The notes under the pieces are model-generated. The model was given only the letters and a program-made list of their open reading frames with translations. It was not told the origin of the DNA and did not search any database. This document shows, piece after piece, positions 1 to 6,388 of a DNA stretch of 13,388 bases (within the stretch, counting starts at the first letter, position 1; each line of letters opens with the position of its first letter). The translations under genes and the position numbers were made by a program. The stretch lies in contig JACQAI010000221.1 of the NCBI GenBank assembly GCA_016195115.1, forward strand, positions 1 through 13,388. The letters run 5' to 3'. The stretch is from Pseudomonadota bacterium. Its GTDB lineage: Bacteria; Pseudomonadota; Alphaproteobacteria; Elsterales; Elsteraceae.

Positions 1-342
1 CAGGCCCTTGTCGGCGGCCGCCTTGGCGACCAGCCGGGCGGTCTCGACGTCGATCGTCGAGCTGTCGATCAACAACGCGCCCGCCTCGGCGCGCGCCAGC
101 ACGCCGCCGTCGCCGAAATAGACCGTGCGGACCTCCGGGCCGGCCGGCAGCATGGTGACGACGACCTCGACACCGGCCACCGCGTCGCCGACGCTCGGCG
201 CCGCGCTGGCGCCGGCCTCGGTCAACGCCGCGACCGCTGCCGGCACGACGTCGAACACCTTCAGCGTGTGGCCGGCCTTGAGCAGGTTGCGCGCCATCGG
301 CCGCCCCATGTTGCCCAGCCCGATGAAGCCGATCGCGGTCAT
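1..342 (-). CDS. mmsB: 3-hydroxyisobutyrate dehydrogenase, N-terminal part (cut by window edge)
   Basis: Catalyses NAD-dependent oxidation of 3-hydroxyisobutyrate to methylmalonate semialdehyde in valine catabolism (cytoplasm). The 114 residues present begin MTAIGFIGLGNMGRPMARNL, with the Rossmann GxGxxG motif at residues 8-13 (GLGNMG). They continue to the DSST substrate-binding signature of the beta-hydroxyacid dehydrogenase family at residues 93-96. The ATG at 342-340 is preceded by a good Shine-Dalgarno, GGGAGGA, at 357-351 (8-nt spacing), which lies inside the upstream hydrolase gene. Start and upstream stop overlap as ATGA (342-339), so translation is probably coupled to the hydrolase, which makes this enzyme's substrate. 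The family is about 295 residues, so roughly 180 lie outside the window. A related beta-hydroxyacid dehydrogenase (tartronate semialdehyde or glyoxylate reductase) could look similar at the N-terminus. The adjacent 3-hydroxyisobutyryl-CoA hydrolase favours this assignment. Confidence 0.88.
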   Translation of the reverse strand, partial: MTAIGFIGLGNMGRPMARNLLKAGHTLKVFDVVPAAVAALTEAGASAAPSVGDAVAGVEVVVTMLPAGPEVRTVYFGDGGVLARAEAGALLIDSSTIDVETARLVAKAAADKGL

Positions 343-1399
343 GGCCTTGGTCCTCCCTGGTCGAATGTCAGATCCCGTGCGCCGAGCGGCGCGAAATAGC
401 TCTCGACCGTGGCGGTGTCGATCTGGTCGAGCGCCGGCGGCCGCCAGCGCGGCTTCTGGTCCTTGTCGATCAGCAGCGCGCGCACGCCTTCGGCGAAATC
501 GTGCGCCGCCATGAAGCGCTGGGTCATGCGGTACTCGCGGACCAGCACGTCCTCGATCTCCAGCCCCGTGCCGCCGCGCAGCTGGCGCAACGTCACCTTC
601 AGGCTGGTCGGCGATTTCTGGCCGAGCTCATGGCCGATCGCGTTCGCCCACTCACCACCTTCGCGCTCGAGCGCCGCGAGGATCCGCTCGACGCTATCGA
701 AGGCGAAACAGCGATCGATGGTCGTGCGGACCGCCGCCAGGCTCGGCGTCTCGGGCGCCGTCACGAACGGCCGCAGCGCGGCGTCGGCGGCGGCGGCATC
801 GCGCGGTGGCGCCGCGAACAAGCTTTCGCGCAGCGCAGCCAACGATGCGCGCGGCACGTGGTGCGTTGCATAGCCGCAATAGACCGCGTCGCCGAGCCCG
901 ACGCGCCGGCCGGTGAGCGCCAGGTAGGTGCCGACCTCGCCCGGGCAGCGGGTCAGGAACCAGGTGCCGCCGACGTCGGGGAACAGCCCGATCGTGGTCT
1001 CCGGCATCGCGAAGCTGAGCTTCTCGGTGCCGACGCGGTGCGAGCCGTGCAGCGACACCCCGAAGCCGCCGCCCATCGAGACCCCGTCGAGCAGCGCGAT
1101 GTAGGGCTTGGGATAGCGATGGATGCGCCGGTTGAGCACGTACTCCTCGCGGAAGAAATCCTGCGACAGGGTCGAAGCCGGATCGCGCAGCGACTCGGCG
1201 ATCGCGCGCACGTCACCGCCGGCGCAGAACGCGCGGTCGCCGGCGCCGGTGATCACGACGCAAGCGATCGCCGGATCGCGCGCGGCCGCGGCGAGAGGGT
1301 CAGCGCGTTGAGCGCGCGCGGTCGGTTGAGCTCGATGTGCAGCGCCGCGCCGTCGCGACCCGCACGCTCGATCACGACCTCGTCATTGTCGCCGGTCAC
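339..1399 (-). pseudogene. 3-hydroxyisobutyryl-CoA hydrolase, frameshifted near the N-terminus
   Basis: Crotonase-fold enzyme that hydrolyses 3-hydroxyisobutyryl-CoA to free 3-hydroxyisobutyrate in valine degradation. Two reading frames together make up the family. An N-terminal piece starts at GTG 1399 (about 35 residues, ending ELNRPRALNALTL). A second piece runs from about 1293 to the stop at 339 and contains AFCAGGD, SMGGGFG (oxyanion region), MPETTIGLFPDVGG with the catalytic Glu and Asp, the SPTSLKVTLRQL segment, and DFAEGVRALLIDKD. Between LTL and the DPAI segment there are only 17 nt (1294-1278), where the family has about 15 codons. A net loss of about 28 nt therefore breaks the frame. 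If only the second frame is translated, a 305-residue product from GTG 1256 lacks the first beta strand and helix and is probably inactive. The GTG at 1399 overlaps the stop of the DUF4153 gene (GTGA), and the stop overlaps the mmsB start (ATGA). A sequencing or assembly error cannot be told from a true mutation here. Confidence 0.85.
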
Positions 1400-3195
1400 G
1401 GCGCCCGTCCAGCCGGAGGACAGGTGTACGACGGTGTCGGCGCCAGACCCAGCCGCTGGTCGCCGACCACGAGATCGGGCCACGGATGCGTCTCGAGCTT
1501 GAACGCACCGCTCTCGACACCCTGGCGCAAGGCGTCGCAATTGACCGCACCGGCCAGCTGCGCCGTCTTGCGCCACTGCCTCGCCGAATCCTGCTCGAAC
1601 ACGTAGCCCACGAATTGATCCAAAAGCAGGATCGCCTCCCCTTCGCCTGGACGCAGAGTCACGAACCGCGCGATACATTTCTTGGACCGCATCTGAACGC
1701 AATTCAAGTTGATGCCGGCCATCGGCCCAGCGCTCGTGGCGGAGAAGCTCGGCGGCAGCGAGCGCCCGCTGGGATAGACCGACACGCGCTCGGCAAGCTC
1801 GTCCCTAGTCGGAGGGCGGTCGCCGATCCACCGGTTGGCCTGCGCGAGCGCCTGCTTGGCTTTGGCATTGATCGTCGGTGCGGACGACAAGTCCTGCGTT
1901 TGACTGAGTTCGCCCAGAGCCGCGAGGCCCCAGCGCGCGCCGTCAAACTTCAGCGTCGAGAAGTCGAATTGCTCTGGCCGAACCGTTCCGGCTTTCAAGC
2001 GGGCAACCTGATCCGCCACCATCAAGCGCCCGGGGTCCGCGATCGGCGAAAACAGCACCAGGACGAGCCCCAGAAAGACATAGGCCGTCACGAAATTCGT
2101 GACCTCGACGCGTTTCAGCCATCGCGGCGATCCGATGGCGGCACTGGCGTAACCGACCGCATAGCAAGCCGCGACCACGATGACGGCGGCAGCCAAGATC
2201 CGTTCGACGGTCCAGCCATACTGCGCCACGCGCAGCGCCAGCGCCCAGATCGCGAGCCCGACCAGCGGCAACAGCGCGATCGAGCCGAGCGTGCCGGCGA
2301 GCCGGTTGATGCGGGGGATCGACGGAGTCGCCTCGCCGTCCTGGTAGCAGCAGTTGATGAGGAACACGAGCAGGCCGGCCGCCGTGAGCAACAATCCGGT
2401 TGCAAAGCGGGTCTTCCACAGCGCCTCGAGCGAGATAAACGACAGACTGCCGAGGAAGCCCAGCAGGATCATGACGAGTAACGGCAGCAACCACGAGAAC
2501 AAGGTCAACGCGACGGACCGGACGCCTCGGATCAGCGCTGGCTGGACGTCGGTGACATGAATCGACAACGCGATCGCCAAGGTCGTCGCCGGATAGGCGA
2601 ACCAGGGCTTGGAGATCACGCGATCGAAGAACTCGAGGCCGACCAGCGTGAACAACCCCGCGCCCAACCAGAGGATGCCCCAGAACACGCCGACGAAGAC
2701 GACGGCCAGGACGACCTGGGTGCCCAATTTCCAGGCCGTGTCGAAATGGCGCTCGTAGGGCGGCAGCAGGCGCCGCTCGACCGTCGAGTCGACGACCAGG
2801 ACGTGCGCGACGAACAGGCTCGCGGAAAGCGCGAGCCAAAGCCGGAACCACGGCCCCAGTTCGGGGTTGAGGATGGAGTCCGGCACCCGCCCCCGCGTCG
2901 CGTCGTGGTATCCCAAGCCGGCGACCAGGATTGCCGCCACCGCCAGCCAGATCGCGAGCGGGCGCGCGCGGATCTGCCCGAGCCCGAACAGGACGAACAG
3001 GGGAATGTAGACCGACACGAGCAGCAGCGGCTCGTACAGCGACGGGACGGTGGCCGGCCACGATCGCGGCGCCGTTGCCGCGTCGGCCAGGAGATAGAGC
3101 GCTGCCGCCTGGACCAGAGCCGTCAGCACGCGCGCGACGATCAGCATCGATGTCCGGCTTGATCCGCCGTCGGCGGCTGTGGGCTCGCTGGGCAT
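1396..3195 (-). CDS. DUF4153-type multi-pass inner-membrane protein
   Basis: 599 residues, function unknown. About 11 hydrophobic segments are visible, around residues 17-37, 56-73, 80-96, 117-136, 158-184, 198-215, 228-248, 265-281, 300-321, 332-352 and 367-384. A soluble C-terminal domain of about 215 residues follows. The step from the last membrane segment into a FDFSTLKFDGARWGLAAL-like segment (residues 410-427) resembles DUF4153 proteins, in which a conserved region of this kind follows the TM block. The C-terminal domain has Cys at about 486, 493, 531 and 577, and is probably extracytoplasmic (inference). The ATG at 3195 is chosen because GAGGAG at 3205-3200 stands 4 nt upstream. The stop overlaps the GTG of the downstream hydrolase (1399-1396), so it sits at the head of a valine-catabolic unit with no obvious functional link. 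It is divergent from hemB. Confidence 0.72.
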   Translation of the reverse strand: MPSEPTAADGGSSRTSMLIVARVLTALVQAAALYLLADAATAPRSWPATVPSLYEPLLLVSVYIPLFVLFGLGQIRARPLAIWLAVAAILVAGLGYHDATRGRVPDSILNPELGPWFRLWLALSASLFVAHVLVVDSTVERRLLPPYERHFDTAWKLGTQVVLAVVFVGVFWGILWLGAGLFTLVGLEFFDRVISKPWFAYPATTLAIALSIHVTDVQPALIRGVRSVALTLFSWLLPLLVMILLGFLGSLSFISLEALWKTRFATGLLLTAAGLLVFLINCCYQDGEATPSIPRINRLAGTLGSIALLPLVGLAIWALALRVAQYGWTVERILAAAVIVVAACYAVGYASAAIGSPRWLKRVEVTNFVTAYVFLGLVLVLFSPIADPGRLMVADQVARLKAGTVRPEQFDFSTLKFDGARWGLAALGELSQTQDLSSAPTINAKAKQALAQANRWIGDRPPTRDELAERVSVYPSGRSLPPSFSATSAGPMAGINLNCVQMRSKKCIARFVTLRPGEGEAILLLDQFVGYVFEQDSARQWRKTAQLAGAVNCDALRQGVESGAFKLETHPWPDLVVGDQRLGLAPTPSYTCPPAGRAP

Positions 3196-3199
3196 TCAG

Positions 3200-3205
3200 C
3201 TCCTC
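3200..3205 (-). promoter_or_regulatory. Ribosome binding site of the DUF4153 gene
   Basis: On the minus strand GAGGAG precedes the ATG at 3195 by 4 nt. It fixes the start in preference to the internal Met17. Confidence 0.6.
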
Positions 3206-3274
3206 GGTTCCCGACGGTCAGCCGGACACCTCGGCATCCCACGGCATTGCGCCAAATTCAAGGCCGGCCGCGAG

Positions 3275-3303
3275 TTGTCAAAGCCCCTGCCCGCTCCTAT
3301 CCT
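3275..3303 (+). promoter_or_regulatory. Predicted sigma70-type promoter of hemB
   Basis: The -35 hexamer TTGTCA (3275-3280; 5 of 6 to consensus) is followed by a 17-nt spacer and the -10 hexamer TATCCT (3298-3303; 4 of 6). Transcription would start near 3310, leaving a leader of about 25 nt before the hemB ATG at 3335. The prediction rests on sequence match and position only. Confidence 0.5.
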
Positions 3304-3334
3304 CGACGCGTCCCGTCGCAAGCGGTTTCGCCCC

Positions 3335-4363
3335 ATGTCCCGGCCCGCCTGGCCCCTCGTCCCCGCCCCGTTCCCGCGCGCCCGGCTGCGCCGCACGCGC
3401 CTGCAGAAATGGACGCGGGACCTGGTCGCCGAGCACGCGCTCAGGTCCGCCGATCTGATCTGGCCGATCTTCGTGATCGAGGGCAACGGCAAGCGCCAGC
3501 CGATCAAGACCATGCCGGGTGTCGAGGGTGTCGACCGGCTGTCGATCGACGTCGCGATCGACGAGGTCGCCAAGGCTGCCGAGCTCGGCATACCCCTGGT
3601 CGCCTTGTTTCCGGTCGTGCCGACCGAGACAAAGACCGACGACGGCCGCGAGGCGGTCAATCCCGAGAATCTGGTGTGCCGCGCCGTGCGCGCGATCAAG
3701 CGCGCGCTGCCCGAGGTCGGCATCCTGTGCGACGTCGCGCTCGACCCGTTCACCACCCACGGCCATGACGGCCTGGTGATCGACGGCGAGATCGTCAACG
3801 ACGAGACCGTCGCGGTGCTGGTCAAGCAGGCGCTGGTCCAGGTCGAGGCCGGCTGCGACGTCACCGCACCGTCCGACATGATGGACGGCCGCATCGGCGC
3901 GATCCGCCAGGCGTTCGACGCCGCGCGCCATCCCAACGCCATGATCATGTCTTACGCGGCCAAGTACTCGTCGGCGTTCTATGGTCCGTTCCGCGACGCG
4001 CTCGGCTCGGGCGGCGATCTCGGCAAGTACGGCAAGTCGACCTATCAAATGGATCCCGCCAACACCGACGAGGCGCTGCGCGAGGTCGCGGCCGATCTCG
4101 CCGAGGGCGCCGACATGGTGATGGTCAAGCCGGGCATGCCTTATCTCGACGTGCTGCGCCGGGTGAAAGACGCCTTCGCGGTGCCGACCTTCGCCTATCA
4201 CGTGTCGGGCGAGTACGCGATGATCAAAGCGGCCGGCCAAGCCGGCTATCTCGACGCCGACCGCGCCATGCTCGAGGCGCTGATCGGCTTCAAGCGCGCC
4301 GGCGCCGACGGCATCCTGACCTACGCCGCGGTCGAGATCGCCAAGCGCCTCAAGGCCGGTTGA
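3335..4363 (+). CDS. hemB: Delta-aminolevulinic acid dehydratase (porphobilinogen synthase)
   Basis: Condenses two 5-aminolevulinate molecules to porphobilinogen, the second step of tetrapyrrole (haem, cobalamin, chlorophyll) synthesis, in the cytoplasm. 342 residues, close to the family's usual 325-340. The two Schiff-base lysines are visible: Lys210 in SYAAKYSSAFYGPFRDA and Lys265 in MVMVKPGMPY. The metal-site segment reads CDVALDPFTTHGHDG (residues 132-146), with Asp where zinc-dependent enzymes carry a cysteine triad. This matches the magnesium-dependent, zinc-free type of many alpha- and gammaproteobacteria. The start MSRPAWPLVP is preferred over an in-frame ATG at 3179 because homologues begin shortly before the FPxxRxRRxR segment (residues 13-22 here) and because the predicted promoter lies between the two. 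No clear Shine-Dalgarno is seen at 3335. The stop (4361-4363) lies next to the following small lipoprotein gene. Confidence 0.96.
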   Translation: MSRPAWPLVPAPFPRARLRRTRLQKWTRDLVAEHALRSADLIWPIFVIEGNGKRQPIKTMPGVEGVDRLSIDVAIDEVAKAAELGIPLVALFPVVPTETKTDDGREAVNPENLVCRAVRAIKRALPEVGILCDVALDPFTTHGHDGLVIDGEIVNDETVAVLVKQALVQVEAGCDVTAPSDMMDGRIGAIRQAFDAARHPNAMIMSYAAKYSSAFYGPFRDALGSGGDLGKYGKSTYQMDPANTDEALREVAADLAEGADMVMVKPGMPYLDVLRRVKDAFAVPTFAYHVSGEYAMIKAAGQAGYLDADRAMLEALIGFKRAGADGILTYAAVEIAKRLKAG

Positions 4364-4374
4364 GCGCCCCCCTG

Positions 4375-4632
4375 ATGCGTCGATGGTGTCGCGGCATCGC
4401 CGCCACGACGCTGGTCATCGTCGCGTCGTGCGCGCCGCAGCAGCCGCCGCCGGACTGGCAGCGGCCCGACGTCGGCGCCGCCACGACCATCGAGGTCGAG
4501 CGCGACTGCCAGCGCCGCGCCATCGAGGCGATCGGGCCGGGCAACAATCCCGCCGACGCCGCCGAAGTCCACGGGCAGCGCGCGCAGTACGTCGCGCGTT
4601 GCATGACCGGCTCGGGTTTCCAACGCCGTTAG
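4375..4632 (+). CDS. Small predicted lipoprotein
   Basis: 85 residues, family not recognised. The N-terminus MRRWCRGIAATTLVIVASC has a charged start, a short hydrophobic core and the lipobox-like VAS-Cys19, so it is predicted to be lipidated at Cys19 and anchored in a membrane facing the periplasm. The mature part starts with a Gln/Pro-rich linker (APQQPPPDW). It then has a short acidic/basic domain with two Cys (ERDCQRRAIEAIG and YVARCMTGSGF) that could pair. An alternative TTG start at 4360 would overlap the hemB stop (TTGA) and add five residues; the ATG at 4375 gives a cleaner signal peptide. Only one base separates its stop from the next ATG, so it very probably forms an operon with the YHYH protein and perhaps hemB. 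Confidence 0.7.
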   Translation: MRRWCRGIAATTLVIVASCAPQQPPPDWQRPDVGAATTIEVERDCQRRAIEAIGPGNNPADAAEVHGQRAQYVARCMTGSGFQRR

Positions 4633-4633
4633 G

Positions 4634-5539
4634 ATGCCCAGACGACACATCCTCGTTGCGCTTGCGGCTGGACTCTGGAGTCACGCCGCGGGCGCGCAAG
4701 CGCTGCCGCTTGGCGACGGCAAGATCTCGGCGAGCCCGCAGGTCGGTCACGTCTTCTCGTGCCAGACCCGGTTCGCCGGCGGCGGCGCGGTCCGCGACGG
4801 GCCGTGGATCCGCGCCGACAGCTGGGATCCTGCCGCGAAGCCGATGGTCGGCGGCGCGGTTGCCTGGCCGAATGCCCAGATCGTCATCGCGATCGAGGGC
4901 GACCGGCGGATCGTGCGCGCCAACAATCTGCCGACCCATCCGACCGGCGTGTTTCCGATCCGGCCCAGCGACCCTGCCTACCAGTACGACCGCAACCCGA
5001 ACGCGATCGCGGCGCAGACCATCCTCCTCAGCCTAACCGCCGATCCCAAGCCGGCCGCCGCGCCGAGCTGCGTGCCGATGGGAATGATCGGCTTCGCGCT
5101 GAGCGGCGCCGCGATCTTCAACGCGCTCGACGCCCAGGGCCGCGACGCGCCGGCGCACGAGATCCAGGATCGTTGCAACGGCCATCCCGAGCCGCGCGGC
5201 CAGTACCACTATCACGATTTGAGTCCGTGCCTGCACGATGACGCCGGCACCGCCGGCCGGCACAGCGATCTGATCGGCTACGCGCTCGACGGCTTCGGCC
5301 TGTTCGGGCGGTTCGGCGACGGCGGCAAGCCGCTCGGCAACGCCGACCTCGACGACTGCCACGGTCACACCCACGTCGTGACCTGGAATGGCCGGCCGCA
5401 GGCGATCTACCACTATCACGTGACCCGCGAGTATCCCTACACGCTCAGCTGCTTTCGCGGCGCCGTCGCGCAGCGACCGCCGGGTCCACCGCCACGGCCC
5501 GGGATGCCCCCGCCGCCCGGCATGCCGCCACCGCGCTAG
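4634..5539 (+). CDS. Secreted YHYH-domain protein with proline-rich tail
   Basis: 301 residues. A signal peptide (MPRRHILVALAAGLWSHAAGAQA) has a likely cleavage after AGA, near residue 21, so the protein is exported. It carries two copies of the YHYH signature of the YHYH protein family: residues 191-194 (QYHYHDLSPC) and 259-262 (IYHYHVTREYPY). Between them are a DLIGYALDGFGLFG segment and DDCHGHTH (241-247). The His-rich, acidic motifs suggest metal binding, but the biochemical role of the family is not established. The mature part has six Cys (43, 146, 181, 199, 242, 273), compatible with three disulfides. The C-terminus (281-301) is a proline-rich tail with repeated PGMPPP units, probably a flexible or wall/envelope-contacting extension (inference). 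It starts 1 nt after the lipoprotein stop. It converges with the minus-strand hydrolase, whose stop lies 16 bp away. Confidence 0.82.
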   Translation: MPRRHILVALAAGLWSHAAGAQALPLGDGKISASPQVGHVFSCQTRFAGGGAVRDGPWIRADSWDPAAKPMVGGAVAWPNAQIVIAIEGDRRIVRANNLPTHPTGVFPIRPSDPAYQYDRNPNAIAAQTILLSLTADPKPAAAPSCVPMGMIGFALSGAAIFNALDAQGRDAPAHEIQDRCNGHPEPRGQYHYHDLSPCLHDDAGTAGRHSDLIGYALDGFGLFGRFGDGGKPLGNADLDDCHGHTHVVTWNGRPQAIYHYHVTREYPYTLSCFRGAVAQRPPGPPPRPGMPPPPGMPPPR

Positions 5540-5555
5540 AACACCGGTCGTTAGT

Positions 5556-6386
5556 CTAAGTCGACAGAAAACGCGAGATCGCGTCGAGCTGGTCGGCGGC
5601 GAGCAGTGCCGGCGCGTGGCCGACGCCGGCGAACTCGCGCAGGGTCACGTCGCCGCGCGCCACCATGCCGAGCGCGGTCGGCTTGAGGAGCAGGTCAGAG
5701 TCGGCGCCGCGCAACACCAGGATCGGCTGGCGGATCTCGGCCCACATCGACCACAGATCGACGTCGGCCGGCTCGACCGCCTTGAAGGCGTCGGCGAGCG
5801 CCGGGTCGTAGGCCGGCACGAACCCGGTCGCGCCCGTCGCCGGCCGCACGCTGGTCTCGGTCAGATGGCGCCATTGCGCGTCGGTCAGCGGACCGAACGG
5901 CGCCGAGTTCTTGCGGTAGTGCGCCTCGGCCGCCTCGATCGTCGGCCAGACATGGCTGACGCCGATATAGCCCGCGATGCGCGCCAGCGCCGCCTTGGGG
6001 ATGAACGGGCCGATGTCGTTGATCACGAACCGCCGAATACGCTGCGGCGCAGTCGCGGCGACCATCATGCCGATCAGTCCGCCCATCGACGTGCCGATCC
6101 AGTCGACCTGGTCGACCTTGAGCTGGTCGAGCAGCGTGAGGAGCTGCTGGGTGTAGACAGCGTAGTTGTAGCGCGTCGGATCCGCGAGCCAGCCGCTGTC
6201 GCCGCGTCCCGCGACGTCGACCGCAATCACGCGGCGGTGCGGCTTGAGCGTGGCGATGACAGAATCGAAATCTCGGGCGTTGCGGGTCAGCCCGTGGACG
6301 CACAGCACCGGTGGTCCACCGTGGCCCGCGCCGTCCTCGATATAGGCGAGCGCGACGCCGTCAACCGTCGCCCGGTGCGCCGCCAC
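5556..6386 (-). CDS. Alpha/beta hydrolase
   Basis: 276 residues with a classic alpha/beta-hydrolase layout: oxyanion-hole HG at 31-32 (VLCVHGLTRNARDFD), DVAGRGDS (57-64), nucleophile Ser100 in GTSMGG, probable acid Asp231 in LRGADSDLL, and catalytic His257 in GVGHAP. The substrate is not evident; the cap region around 130-200 is typical of small-molecule esterases and lactonases. The start is GTG at 6386, two bases after the decarboxylase stop (TGAGCGTG). A GGAGG lies about 10 nt upstream, inside the end of the decarboxylase gene. The reading frame stays open far upstream to 7466, but that is a shadow of the decarboxylase. Tight coupling suggests co-expression with the decarboxylase, and the hydrolase may act on an ester, lactone or amide in the same pathway (inference). 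Confidence 0.85.
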   Translation of the reverse strand: MAAHRATVDGVALAYIEDGAGHGGPPVLCVHGLTRNARDFDSVIATLKPHRRVIAVDVAGRGDSGWLADPTRYNYAVYTQQLLTLLDQLKVDQVDWIGTSMGGLIGMMVAATAPQRIRRFVINDIGPFIPKAALARIAGYIGVSHVWPTIEAAEAHYRKNSAPFGPLTDAQWRHLTETSVRPATGATGFVPAYDPALADAFKAVEPADVDLWSMWAEIRQPILVLRGADSDLLLKPTALGMVARGDVTLREFAGVGHAPALLAADQLDAISRFLST

Positions 6387-6388
6387 GC

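Larger units (their letters stand above)
3196..3334. promoter_or_regulatory. Divergent intergenic region between the DUF4153 gene and hemB
   Basis: 139 bp separate the two divergent start codons, so both transcription units must start here or in the neighbouring coding ends. At 3275-3281 the sequence TTGTCAA reads TTGACAA on the other strand. Each strand therefore offers a -35-like hexamer in the same place. The plus-strand side has a well-spaced -10; the minus-strand side has only a poor one (AATTTG at 17-nt spacing, 3258-3253). No terminator-like hairpin followed by a T run is visible. Confidence 0.5.

Noticed and set aside
501..1502. 333-codon plus-strand frame opposite the hydrolase
   Set aside because: Arg/Ala/Asp-rich shadow with no motif. 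The minus strand encodes the crotonase signature residues here.
3179..3334. N-terminal extension of HemB to an ATG at 3179
   Set aside because: The extension has no family match, would overlap the divergent gene's start, and lies upstream of the predicted promoter.
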